In this document: positions 46,993 through 57,989 of the stretch, in pieces
How positions within the stretch are numbered: the first letter of the stretch is position 1
Layout of the letters: every line of letters starts with the position of its first letter
Origin: Malaya genurostris
Taxonomy: Eukaryota > Arthropoda > Insecta > Diptera > Culicidae
Length of the DNA: 64,000 nt
Direction: 5' to 3'
NCBI RefSeq assembly: GCF_030247185.1
Contig: NC_080571.1
Span: 106,103,128-106,167,127, forward strand
Position numbers and translations under genes: made by a program
Notes under the pieces: generated by a model
What the model saw: only the letters and a program-made list of their open reading frames with translations
Databases searched by the model: none
What the model was told of the DNA's origin: nothing

Positions 46993-47289
46993 TACTTCGA
47001 TTACTTCCAATTTGGAACCACGAACTGGGATTCCAAATTTGCCATTAGAGCTTAAAGCAACCGACCCGCATTATGAGATTATCCATTTGAATCATTTTTC
47101 AGTGAGTCAATCTAAGTAGATATCTAATAATCAAACCGTAATGAAAGCTCAATTTTGGTGGTTTTTGAACATTACTTGCTGGGCTTCTGGCTGCGGATAT
47201 GGCAAACTAATGTGACTAGGCAATTGGTAGATGATCAATCATAAAAACTTGCTACTCGAATCGATGTTATATATACTTCTTCTGATTTT

Positions 47290-47460
47290 TCACTATCTTT
47301 CAAACGAATTTTTATTCTAATATAAATTTACGAAAATCGATTCGAACACACATACACATACGACACACACACCGACAGAAAATTCACTACTTCAACTGAA
47401 CGAGCGAACTGATTCGAATGTTATTGGAAACTCGGCCCTCTTGGTACAAAGAAGAAAAAG
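47290..47460 (-). repeat. short CTTCCGGTTCCGG repeat fragment
   Basis: CGAAAATCGATTCGAACACA, CACACACAC, GAACGAGCGAACTGATTCGA and ACTCGGCCCTC keep the family order. Confidence 0.55.
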
Positions 47461-47729
47461 CTGAAAAACTATCATTCATTAGTTAGTTTCCTCCGATTCT
47501 ATAAGGTAGTTTTGTTTCACTGAATTTAGTCATTTCCGTTGATTCACAACTTTTCTTTAGTACCAAAAGAAAGCTTGCTCATAGTTCTAAAATAGCCCCT
47601 TTGTCATTCATATGCCGGTTGGAAGGGAACAACGAAAGAGGGAGCGAGAAGAGCTATAGATTATTTTTGTAGTAACATGGACTTACACTAGTTATTATAT
47701 GATGCCAATATATCCTTCCAACATCAGTT

Positions 47730-47895
47730 GGTTCTCATGCCCCGATGCAATCGTAGCGTATGTTGGCAACTCAAAACTTCCCGGTTCGGAACCAGTCGCT
47801 TACCTGTGGATGACTTTTTTTATGGCAAATCAAATCGCCTAAAGGTATGCAATTTCATCTCTCTTCGCGAAATCTATTTTTAGAATTGCAAGGTA
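47730..47895 (+). repeat. second copy of the SINE-like repeat seen at 6785-6950
   Basis: GGTTCGGAACCAGTCGCT, then AATCGCCTAAAGGTATGC and CTATTTTTAGAA parallel the first copy. Confidence 0.5.
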
Positions 47896-48229
47896 AAGCC
47901 TTTCCCCCCAAAAAATGGGTAATAACAGCTAATAATTCGTACTAAATTTGTAACAAATTTAGATATAATATTGATATTTACATATCAAGGTGTGTAACAA
48001 TTTTGTTATAACCTAAGTTAAATTGAGTTATAATTTCTGTTATTTTAACTATTAACGAGACCAAGATTATGACTAATTAAGATAGAAAAAACGAAACAAC
48101 CCCAGATACAATTTTGTTCTCCCTTGCTGATCGGGATTTTAGCAATAAAACCTAATTATAGAATCGCTTTTGTAATTAGTGTAGAACGATGCATATTAAA
48201 AGTAAGTTTAGCCGGACGCAGTCGTCAAT

Positions 48230-48970
48230 AGAGCGTACCTCAAGGTACAGTTTAAAATCATCGGCGTAGACTAATTGCAGCCTTCACTGAGCAACAAAGT
48301 AGCGTCAGTGGTAAGACTCTACCACTTAAGAAAGAGCATAGGCAGTCAATGAACTTGTGTGTTGCACCAGAGTTGAGCTAACTAAAGCGCAATACATAGC
48401 TTACAAGCAATGTACATCAGAGAATGTTTTAGTAACGCGGCAAACAATTCCTAATGGCTTAGAGACTTGGGACATAGTAAGTTCTATGTTTAACTTGAAT
48501 TCCAGAAGAACACCCAGGTCCTTAACAGACGATGCGCGTTCGAGAACATTTTGTGGAATATTATCGTCGTACTTGAATACAGACCATTTTGAAATATAAA
48601 ATATGAAAGTCATCGGCGAACGATAGTTTCATACACTTGATCGAAAAATTTAGGTAATTTAACTTGGAAATCGTTATGACTGATGATTGATTTTGTCCAA
48701 CGCAGCAACAAAATCGGTGTATATAGAATCTACTTGTAGTCGTGATTGTAAAGAACGTATGATGAAGGAAGTGTAGGTTACTAAATTTGGGGAAGTTGAA
48801 GGCTTTGGCATGGATCCAAGCTGAGTCTGAGACATGTAGTCTGAGCAACTATGTGTTATAAAATACAGAACTATAATATCAAACAGCTTGAATACAGGGC
48901 ACAAAGCAGCAATCCCACGCATGTTGGATAGTGGAACCAACAAACTATTAAAACAATTTATTATCACCAC
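48230..48970 (-). pseudogene. Jockey/CR1-type reverse transcriptase fragment
   Basis: Minus strand: VFKLFDIIVLYFITHSCSDY, PKPSTSPNLVTYTSF, IYTDFVAALDKINHQ (first catalytic Asp block), then LSFADDF near 48603-48625 (paired Asp), VKDLGVLLEFKLNIE and SKPLGIVCRV. Frames change and material is missing between blocks. Same family as 61991-64000. Confidence 0.8.
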
Positions 48971-49476
48971 GGATAGAATCCCAGAACTTCTTCGTTTCTT
49001 CTCTTGTCAGACATCGCTTCGTAAGCCTGTCGTGCAAATTTTGCTTTAAGAATGCGATTTTTATCATACACAATATTTGTGACCATATTATTGAAGAATA
49101 ACATTCCATTTATTACGTTATTTGCATTATTGAATGTGTTTTCACTATCCTTGAGTGCGAAAATCTTTTTTCGATTTCCGCATTGGAATGGGAAAACGCG
49201 ATCACATATATCGAAAAGTTTTTGTACATCCTGGTAACAGCTCTGTTGAAATAGCAATCTGTATCACTCGAGATCGAATAAAATCGAAATTTTGTCCACT
49301 GAAGAAAACATTTGCTAGAACCGCCTTCTAGTAACTTTAATTTTGTCAAGGAGAAAATTCATCAAATCGAACAGCTCGACTAATTGCAAAGATTTTTTAT
49401 ATTCGAACAAATGATTCACAAATGTGAAATGATGTTTTTCGAAATTCGCGCAAAATCCGCACCATAACATAAAAAT
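48964..49476 (-). pseudogene. hAT-type transposase C-terminal remnant
   Basis: In minus frames FSHSNAEIEKRFSHSRIVKT is the hAT dimerisation signature (usual form SNAExER), followed in another frame by NNVINGMLFFNNMV and AKFARQAYEAMSDKRRNEEV. Upstream frames (to about 49476) are GC-poor and unrecognised. Its place inside ends that look like hAT TIRs supports the call. The N-terminal zinc finger and the catalytic DDE part were not found. Confidence 0.65.
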
Positions 49477-49926
49477 CAGTGGCGTCTCGTCCTCATGTTC
49501 ACGTCGTGCACTGCACAACCGGTCGAATTGAAGGAATGAACTGCGTCCCCAACCTCATCCAAATTCAATTATTTTTTAGGAATCTTTATTTATTCGACGA
49601 AAGCAGGTTGGATCGCACCGAAATTGTTTGTATTTACACGCATCTCATATACATCAGACATACAATTTCAAGTATCTGTTGTCGCTGTGTTAGTGACTTT
49701 TCCGTGCACATGAGATACTGCACAGATTCGAGAAGAGAAAGAATTACTCAGCTCTGAGATTTGTATGTTTAATAAAAAAAATCCATCCGAAAGTATATCT
49801 TTATCTCATTGTATTGAAAAACACAAGCGAATCTCCATTCCTCAATTTTTAATTTTCACTTACAAAGAACTGTTACATCTGCCACAGCAGTGCACAACTA
49901 GTCAATTTTGTCACGAGACGCCACTG
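49477..49926. mobile_element. hAT MITE, 450 bp, perfect 8-bp target duplication
   Basis: CAGTGGCGTCTCGT at 49477 and its exact inverse ending at 49926. ATAAAAAT lies at 49469-49476 and 49927-49934. A second inverted pair (GTGCACTGC) lies just inside. No coding capacity. Confidence 0.93.
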
Positions 49927-50014
49927 ATAAAAATCTTAGCAGAAACCGCGCTAAATCCACGAAAATCGCGAAATCCGCAAAAACCGCGAAATCCGCGCGA
50001 CCGTAACAACCCTG

Positions 50015-50060
50015 CACTCAAAGTTCAGTTTTCACAGTAGTTGCATAAACTTAGGCAAAG
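50015..50060 (-). repeat. CTTCCGGTTCCGG repeat, second half after the insertion
   Basis: CACTCAAAGTTCAGTTTTCA then AGTAGTTGCATAAAC continues the family order broken at 44855. Confidence 0.7.
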
Positions 50061-50310
50061 AAGAAAAGCAGAAATATACAAAAAATCTCTTGAGAACTTT
50101 GAGGTGCTGAACCTAAAAAAATGTGCACACCATTTTCCCGGAGATTGCTTAATCGATCTTCACAAACTGGGATTTCAAAACTCTTTTGAAACGTCTCAAC
50201 ATTCTTTAAAAACATATTGAATTTTATCTCGATTTGAATTCCGGTTCCAGAATTACAGCACGCCAAATGTAAAAATCTCCCCTCCTCTTCTCCGAACCTC
50301 ACTAAACCTT
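50061..50310 (+). repeat. CTTCCGGTTCCGG repeat fragment, opposite orientation
   Basis: GGAGATTGCTTAATCGATCT, TTCACAAACTGGGATT and GAATTCCGGTTCCAGAATTA. Confidence 0.55.
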
Positions 50311-52120
50311 GAGAGGTTAATCAACCAGTTGGAATTGAAACAAAGTCTTTGTACCAGTAATATATATTCGAATGAATGTCGGGCCGGTAATCATAAACAT
50401 AGCTTAACTTTTAATCAATATCCAACGAAAGACAGATTGGGAATCCCTAGATGATAAAATGAGATTGCAAATAGGTGAAAATGTTATCTTCGGAGACAAG
50501 ACTTGAACACAAGCTTTACGCAATATTTATTATATTTCGATCTTATATCCTGCATCTTATTTTTTTGTTTTTGCAATTACGATTTGTTATGACAATGTTT
50601 GATGAATCTAGCTGAATTTCGTTTACTATGAACTGAACGCAACTTCGATTGGAACTCTGTAAGATCTTCTTTGCCATTACGCAACTGACAAGAGAAATAA
50701 AAAAAAGAGCTAGGGTCGATAAAGAGTGGCACACAACCAGGAATTTCTTATTTAAATTATCCTAAAGTCTTGCTGAATATTAAATTTCCTGAAAATTCAT
50801 GTCGTCAATATTGTGTGTTATCACGTCAAAATTATTTGTACAGTGTTTCAAGTAGGTAATAAATGTTGCTCACAATTAGATGCAATTCTAATAGCTGGTA
50901 CTGTTCTAGAACATATGCTGCAGAAAAACTCTTGTTAGCTTCTAGACATCAGCCAAACTTAAAATTAAAAAAAAAACGATTCATGGTCCATTCTGATTTG
51001 CATAAAACTGAATTAATTTGTTATTACCCTTATAATTTATTCCCAAGTCACAAATTTGACATCCACAGTTGGATTCCAGTATTTAAATTTTATCAAGTGG
51101 AAAATGTGATTAAATGAAGCCAACAATTGGTGAGTTACCTCATTGAACACAAAATTTACAGTTTACTATAACAAATTGATTCCTAAAACGAGATGATTTA
51201 CAAACTATACACGAGAAAATTTTAGCATTTAGTAAAGATTGTACGATGATTCATACTAAATTCGAGATCTGAATGTTTCCAATAACATTTAGATTACTCA
51301 TCGGATGAAAACAGGTTGCTAAAATCAGGATTAGTTCATTTAGACAAAACCATGCACATCTTCTACGCATCTTAGATCTTCCGGGTATTATTCACATCCC
51401 CAACAAAGTACGAATAATATTTTGTTATCAAAACTCTGGTACGTCTCCAGCATCAGCTATTACAATACAACGATTTTACAACAATGTTGAAAAAAGGAAC
51501 TAAACTCAATTGCAGGATCGGTTTTTTTCCAAATTTAATTGCGACCTAAGAGAATAATTCGAGGTGGTAGACCTATTCGAATGGAATTTATTTTTCGCTG
51601 AGTTTATTGTTGGTATGGCAAATGAAATAATATATTCTTTGAAACTAATAAGTAAATTCTTCATAAATGAAGGCTTTATAGGTTTATAACCAAACAAACT
51701 TACTTTGGCTGAACCGATTAAGTTTAGATTCAAATAACAAGTGTTATTGAACCAAGAATTATTACAATAGTCGCCATATTTATTTTGTGCATTACTCGAC
51801 TTCTAATCAAAGAATTGTGATAAAATCGAATACAACGTCTTCGCTTCGATTCTTAAAAGCAATACCGTAGAAAAAATAGTTTGACTATTGTGTGCTACTA
51901 CTGTTATCGCGCCCTGCAAAAACACAAAGTGAATGCACCTATATACACTTTTTATTATACGTTTCATTGTACTTTTAAAGTCAGTGGATCAAACATAGAG
52001 AGTAGATCTCACTCTAACCCATGTTTTGGATATATGAGATGGAGCTGCCTGGCCCCTCACGAAATCAACAAACAGAAACGAAAAAAAAGTTTGAGAAATG
52101 TTATGGGGCTGTTGATCCTG
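50311..52120. other. intergenic, no recognised gene
   Basis: AT-rich, with short motif-free frames only. Confidence 0.45.
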
Positions 52121-52121
52121 T

Positions 52122-52196
52122 AGTGAAATTTTGACCATCAGGTAACCTCTATCTCACGGTGTAAAATAGAGGTTACCTGATGGTCAAAACTTCACT
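52122..52196. repeat. near-perfect 31-bp inverted repeat, 13-base loop
   Basis: Arms 52122-52152 and 52166-52196 pair at 30 of 31 positions; the arm core is GACCATCAGGTAACCTCTAT and the loop is 52153-52165. Could be fused terminal repeats of a DNA element or a hairpin RNA precursor. A mariner relic starts about 90 bp to the right. Confidence 0.95.
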
Positions 52197-52289
52197 GCCG
52201 ATAAAGCACGCATCGACAGGTCCTTCGGCATAACAGAGTCAAAACCACATAAAATGGATGATGAAGTATGATGGGTAAAATCAATGACA

Positions 52290-52830
52290 ATAAAAATAAT
52301 ACATAAAATTGTACTGGACGACCGGAAAGAGAAAGTGCGCAAGCATGCTTTAGTTAAGCAAAATTCTGCAGATGAGAAAGATATCCTGCCGCTGGATTCT
52401 GCGCATTGAGGGCTAAAAAGACGAACGCAAGCGCACTTCGATTTCGTATATGGCTGAATCCATTACTATACGCCAGAGAACAGAATGATTACCCGACAAC
52501 AGACTGAAGTTAGCACCAGCGTTTCGAAGTGGCACGAGTGCCCCGAAAGGGCTTCTTAATGGGACGGAAGGATCTCAATGTCGGTTTTCTGGGATTGTCA
52601 TAATATACTTTTGGAGGGCAACCTCAAATCAGAAAAAAGCCAGTATTAGCGTGCATTAATGAAACGATTGAAGATCGGAATCGCTGTGAAATGGCCTTAC
52701 ATGAAACACATGAACATCACTGCTATGGCTAAAATCAACGGTTTAGGTTTCAATTACTTGAGCATCACCCTCGTTCACCTGTTTTGGTTTCCTCGTACTA
52801 TCATCTGTGCTCAAACGGTTATTTATCTCT
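52290..52830 (+). pseudogene. heavily decayed mariner transposase
   Basis: Plus-strand pieces in family order: KIVLDDRKEKVRK (DNA-binding region), IHYYTPENR (just after the first catalytic Asp, normally DETWIHYYTPE), and AMAKINGLGFNYL (normally MAKxHELGFELL). Many stops; no catalytic Asp is securely preserved. Distinct from the other mariners here. Confidence 0.6.
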
Positions 52831-53079
52831 GAGAAATTTATGTGAGTTTCGTTTTGGAATTTCAGACCACTACTTCCGGAACCTGATTCCGAAACCAAAG
52901 TAAATTTGTATGACCATCTACTTATATGACCTGTAGATTTATAAGATGTTTTTCGCTCTCCGCGAATCGACTGTGCTACTCTATGCAGTGAATTATCATC
53001 ATTTAAAGTAGGAATGTAAATAATTTCAGAATATACGCCATCATCACAAGTCATGTAGATTGTTGTACTATATAAATAT

Positions 53080-53525
53080 TAAGAAGGTCTTAGACATGTG
53101 ATACAGAAATAACATGACAGTATATGTAAAGAAATGTAATACAATAACTTTCTCTCGGGCACAGTTAGTTCCAGTGGAAAAGTTTAAAAAGATTTAAAAG
53201 CACACCGAGAATTATGTACATCAGTAATCTTCAGTAAAAAAACAAAGTCTTGGCATTACATTCCTTTGGTGGAATTTGGCCTTTCTGTTTCAACAGACTT
53301 CGCAGCCGAATCTTAGTGTACAGAATCATTGCATGGCTAGTACTATGGATCCTACTGACACTAAGAATCCTTCCAGGTCGGGGCTCGAACATACGACAAC
53401 TGGCTTGTAAGACCAGCATCCTAACATATGCATTGAACCGCCAACCGGGGACGTAATCTTCAGTAATTTTTTTTTAAATCTGAGGGTGGCCCTCCCGAAA
53501 CGAAATCCTGAGTACGGGCCTGTTT
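53080..53525. repeat. CACACCGAGAATT repeat interrupted by a SINE
   Basis: Same order as 46480-46672, with the SINE at 53238-53453 between TCAGTAATCTTCAGTAA and CCCTCCCGAAACGAAATCC. Confidence 0.7.
53238..53453 (-). mobile_element. tRNA-derived SINE, Val-like head, copy 6, 13-bp target duplication
   Basis: TAATCTTCAGTAA at 53225-53237 and 53454-53466 flanks it exactly. B box GTTCGAGCCCC on the minus strand. Confidence 0.93.
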
Positions 53526-53689
53526 AAGATCCTCGAGTCCAGAGAGGTTGACTAAGATCTTGAAACGAATTTACAGATTATTATGCGAATTTCCATAGGA
53601 AACGTAACACAATAAAAAAAGGCGGGTGGGTAATGTCAGAGACATAACTGGATGTCGTGAATACGAAAACAACTGACATGTTCCTTAAC

Positions 53690-55070
53690 ACTTCCGAATA
53701 TCAATTAGTTGATCAATTGTATGAATTATGCAAGCATTCCCCTTTGCACATTTTTCGCAAAAACAAAGAAGGCTTCACTTTTTGTTGAGAGGCTTGTTTC
53801 TACCTGATTTCGTTTGTAGCTTTTTCACTAATGGGCGGTCCTAACGGCTATAAAAATAGCCGCATTCAGAATTTTAATGTTGATTATTTCATTTCAGATT
53901 TGCATAATTTATTGAAACAAACTATCAATATGCTGAAAGGACTCGTTTCTAGCATTCAGAAAGGTCAAATTGCGTAATTCTCTACGACATTAAACTATGG
54001 AACATTTTTCGCAAAAACAAAGAAGGCTTCACTTGATCTCGTTTACTGTGAGTTTCACACAGCGAAATGTGCACAAATCTAAACAAACTGTTCTAGATTT
54101 GCAGTAAACTGAGGATATTTCCCTACGATTTGCGAACAACAAATCCTAATAGTTCTTTAGAAAACTTTTAGAGCCATTAGAACGGCTGATTTTGTGCAAT
54201 GCTCTCCACCGTTGCTTTTTCACCAATGCTAATGACTGGCAGCTGTGACGTAATCGCTCTTGTCGAAAGCGAAACTAGCTGTGCAGACGACACAAAACAC
54301 ATCTGCTCGCAGTGGCGATAGAATCCAAACTGATTGAATTTTTGTTAAGAGATTTCCTTTTATGTGATTTCGTTTGTAGCTTTTTCACTAATGGGCGGTC
54401 CTAACGGCTATAAAAATAGCCGCATACAGAATTTTAATGTCGATTATTTCATTTCGGATTTGCATAATTCATTGAAAGAAACTATCAATATGTTGTAGGG
54501 ATTCGTTTCTAGCATTCACAAGGACCAAATTGAGGAACTCACTGCGATATTAACCACTTTTCGGAACATTTTTCCCGGACGATTTGTTGTACAGCAGCAG
54601 ATATTTTGTTCTCTTCCTTAGAACGCGTTCTGATTGGCTGGTGTTGACATGGATCAAATGAGACAGGTTTTTCAATAGTGTACTATTGAAATACTTCAAT
54701 GCTTTTGCTATACACTTTTAAATTGAAAAATTTCGATTCTATTGGTAGTTAGATTATATAAATCCTTTCACAGATCACTGAGCTATGAGCTTTAAAAATA
54801 CGAGAAAGGCAAACGCGCCTTATGAATTATCCTTTTTGATACTCGTTTATACCAAACATTTCAGAAAAGTTTAATTTTCAATTATTTGAGACTATGTCAC
54901 AAAACTGAAAATTTTATCATAAAATTGTGATCATATTTCCGATGGCATGTCGCAAGAATTATGTTGATTCATTAGATACAACAATAGATATTCACGATCA
55001 AAAACTTATCACTCTCTCAGAGGGTAAATTTTGAAAAGGCACCCCATAGTAAAGTAAGTCGTATTCACGA
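53690..55070. repeat. complex repeat with CCAAT- and TATA-like motifs, copies X and Y
   Basis: A block with CGGTCCTAACGGCTATAAAA and the foldback GGCTAT-AAAA-ATAGCC occurs at about 53837 and 54397. A shared preamble, TTTTTCGCAAAAACAAAGAA, occurs at about 53752 and 54005. Copy Y continues with CTGATTGGCTGG (inverted CCAAT), GATTATATAAATCC (TATA-like) and CACTCTCTCAGAG to 55070, and is repeated at 58500-59515. No open frame follows the TATA-like site. Confidence 0.75.
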
Positions 55071-55127
55071 CAAAATGAGCGTATCATAACTTACCTCTCG
55101 CATAACACGGTGCCGTGCCTTTGTCAC

Positions 55128-55312
55128 GGTTGGCGGTTAAATGCATAGGGCAGTGGTCTTACAAGCCAGTTGTCGTATGTTCATACTCCGGCCTAGACGG
55201 ATTCTTAGTGTCAGTAGCATCAGCCATGCAATGGTTCTGTACGCTATGTTGCGAAGTCGGTTGAAACAGAAGGTCGAATTTCATAAATGGAATGTAAAAG
55301 CAAGGCTTTTTA
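55128..55312 (+). mobile_element. tRNA-derived SINE, Val-like head, copy 7, diverged
   Basis: GTTGGCGGTTAAATGCATAG, CTGGT-like arm CAGTGGTCTTACAAGCCAG, B box decayed to GTTCATACTCC. Shortened in the body. Confidence 0.82.
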
Positions 55313-56630
55313 GTTCCCTATGAAGGTTTGAGAAAGAAGTGAAAGATTGACTCAAAAATGCACCTGCACAGAAATGTTTGTGCACTTGTAATTGGAGTTG
55401 CTAAGGACCTGCAAACGAATCAGCCGTTTGCTATAGTAAATGGTCGTAAATCTAAACAACTACCCGTGTATCCTCCTATTGGTGAACACATCATGAAGTC
55501 AGATGACCCTTCACTTACCGTTCAATTGAATGGCGAGTACTCTGTATAATTGAATTGAATCTATTACTCGACTGAATGCAGGGCATCGAAAGCCATAAAT
55601 TATAATCCAACACCAGGAAGCCGGGAAAACCAATTGTAAATGCTTGTTGGAACAGTTCCAGGTGATAGCTTTCCAATACTCTGCCGTGCCATGGCCAATT
55701 GACTATCAGTGGTATAGCGAAAAATAAGATCAACATTTGGAAGATGACTGTGTAATAAAATAACACTGTTAGATTTCCTGGAAAATGTCATAGTCAGAGT
55801 CTTACATTCCGTTTTTTTTCTGTTGTGTGAAGTTATGCAAAAAAAAATTATGCTGCGGATCATCAAAATGAAATTATTAAATGCTTTGATGTTATAGCTT
55901 TAGCATTACTACTGTAAATAATTCAACGTTCACTACTGTAGTCAGTCAACATCAAACAAGGAACTGAAACTCTTCGTTCCATTTACAATTTACCATATCT
56001 TGTTTCATTCAGGATGATTTCAAGACTTGGAGAAAGCCTGAAGCAAACAAATAAAACGTTTAATCAGCCCTCAGATGGAATCATTCCCGAAGCATGACGC
56101 AATAACCTTTCTCTTCTGTCTAAGGATGACGCAAAGCTAATATTTGTTCTTTCGTCTAATTCTACCGAAATCTATCAGAATCATCAGAATAATTAGCTCA
56201 CACGGAACTCACATCAAATGGAAAGGTATCGTGTATGATTAAGAGAAATCTTCCGGTCACTGCCTGAGGTCTGTTTGCCTCACGGAGCCAGGAAATGATT
56301 TATTGAAATCGGAAGTCCTTTTCCGTTCGTCGTTTCGCTGTACTGCTGATGACTGGTGATGTTACAGGATTACATATTGATTTAGCAGATTTTTCTGTTG
56401 ATTATCTTATGATAATTGGCTAGCAAATGATGGTACAATGTTACTATCAATCAATCCTAAGCAAAAGCCTGTCGACAATATACGTATTTTTGCTGTACTT
56501 CAGCTACTCAACAAAAGTCGGTGATAGACTTAATCCGTACTGGGAAGTCCTTCAATAATGATGCAATCAGATAGGATAGGAACATAGCTCACTTCAGCTG
56601 ATTCGTTAAAAAGAGGAATATTTTTTGGAA
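55313..56630. other. intergenic, no supported gene
   Basis: A 63-codon frame at 55358-55549 (ATG start) is the only hint of coding sense; it has no recognisable motif or splice context. Confidence 0.4.
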
Positions 56631-56642
56631 TTAAGGTCCATC

Positions 56643-56708
56643 CGCACTAGGCCGATCCGACCGATCGGAACTCTCCGGCACCGACCTCGATCGGATCGGC
56701 CTGGTGCG
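56643..56708. repeat. GC-rich inverted repeat
   Basis: CGCACTAGGCCGATCCGA (56643-56660) pairs with 56691-56708, 17 of 18. The 30-base loop contains another CCGATCGG palindrome. Strikingly GC-rich for this window. Confidence 0.9.
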
Positions 56709-57249
56709 TGTCATCGAAATCGAAAATCTCAAAATGGGTGGAGCGAAAATGACCAGTCACATTTTGACACAGGAAACAATTTTGTTTGTAAGTTGGTTGA
56801 AAATAATTCTGATAAAGTTTTTGTAAAAATAAACAATAAATTTACGTCTCAGACCGAAGGTAGAGGGCCTCTCCAATAAGTGGTGCCCACCGTTTCATTT
56901 CAAATTTGCAAAGTCTTAAAACAAACAAACAAACATTATTTTATCTTAAAAACCACTATCACCATCGATTCAGCACATTTTTATAAGCTGCAAAAAATCA
57001 CCTAATATTACTTGTTGCTGGGAATATTTCCTTTAACCTAAAAATTTTGGAATTTAAATTTAGTCTAATATCGTTTTGGAAGAAAAGATCGTTTATTTGG
57101 GTCGTTCACCGCACTGAAATACTTTCTTTTCTGTACAACTTTTATTGAATGTGTAAAAATTGATGATATTTTAAGTAAAACTAGTTTGTAGTGTAACGTA
57201 CACACGTGTAAAATATCGTCATTATCTGTCAAGTGGTTATCGAGATGAA

Positions 57250-57440
57250 GCTTCGATGAGAAATTATGGGTGCGGTCGTGGAAAATCCAAGCCAATCCTA
57301 TAGGTGCATCGCGAAACAATGCGGAATAATCCATTCGACGGTGTCTCGAGGAGAAAAATCGTTCAAGAAGAACCAGACGTCCCAGCGACGAGCTGGCAGT
57401 GACATAAAAATTGGAAAAAGGCAACCCTGTGAACGCAATT
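57250..57440 (+). pseudogene. Tc1-like transposase N-terminal helix-turn-helix fragment
   Basis: VENPSQSYRCIAKQCGIIHS then TVSRGEKSFKKNQTSQRR fits the first DNA-binding domain of Tc1/mariner transposases (pattern SxRxIAKxxGxxxSTVSR). No catalytic domain follows. Confidence 0.55.
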
Positions 57441-57510
57441 TACGTTTTGTCTTACACTCATTAGTGCAGTTTATGTTAAACATTGCTGAAAGTATAAAAA
57501 TCCATTGCTG

Positions 57511-57725
57511 ACATCATGAAATCATTAAAATCATGAAACATGTCTCCTCATGAGATCATGTTTATTATTCGTGATTTCTAAAGAAAAATGATTTATATTT
57601 TGAAAATTTCCATGGGAGATGAGTTATTGTTCATGATATGATTCATTTTGCTCATGAAATCATGAATAATAGACATGGTCTTATGTGATGACATGTTTCA
57701 TGGTTTCATGATTTTTTAATCGGGG
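57511..57725. repeat. ATCATGA-rich foldback repeat
   Basis: ATTAAAATCATGAAACATGT near 57524 and its imperfect inverse near 57690-57720 enclose sequence dense in CATGA/TCATG words. Probable foldback MITE. Confidence 0.55.
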
Positions 57726-57739
57726 TGAATTTTTATCCG

Positions 57740-57905
57740 TGGCTTAATATAAACCGACGTAAATTTATTGCTATTTACAAAACATTTGTTGGTACCGAAG
57801 TCCTTTCTGATGTGCCGAAAATATGAAAAAAAATTGACGGCTTTCTGATCGTCAGAACAGATTGTAGTCGTTTTGGGGTATTGGTATCTCATGGGTACTA
57901 ACTTC
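57740..57905 (+). repeat. diverged partial copy of the 267-bp monomer
   Basis: GACGTAAATTTATTGCTATT, TACAAAACATTTG, CTGATGTGCCG, TAGTCGTTTTGG and GGTATCTCATGGGTAC follow the monomer order; the long foldback part is missing. Confidence 0.65.
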
Positions 57906-57989
57906 TGGTTTGGAAACTTCCTCGAAGTTTGTTTATAAAAAAAAAGAAATTCGATTCCAATAACACCGAACTACCATTCTGTACATTCG

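Larger units (their letters stand above)
44856..50014. mobile_element. hAT-like composite insertion, 5.16 kb
   Basis: CAGGGTTGTTACG at 44856-44868 and its exact inverse at 50002-50014. The flanks are the two halves of one older repeat: ACTGAGTCGAATGTTATATG before, and AGTTCAGTTTTCACAGTAGT after. The right subterminal region repeats CGCGAAATCCG-like words, as hAT elements often carry. A hAT dimerisation motif (SNAEIEKRFS) lies inside. The 8-bp flanks (GACCCTCG, CACTCAAA) match only partly, so the duplication is decayed. Nested inside are RT fragments, a MITE, a SINE-like copy and a hAT MITE. Confidence 0.7.

Noticed and set aside
47340..47400. CA-rich stretch as an independent microsatellite of interest
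   Set aside because: It is the normal CA-rich part of the CTTCCGGTTCCGG repeat.
55358..55549. 63-codon frame with ATG start as a small gene
   Set aside because: No recognisable motif, poly(A) signal or splice sites; length expected by chance here.
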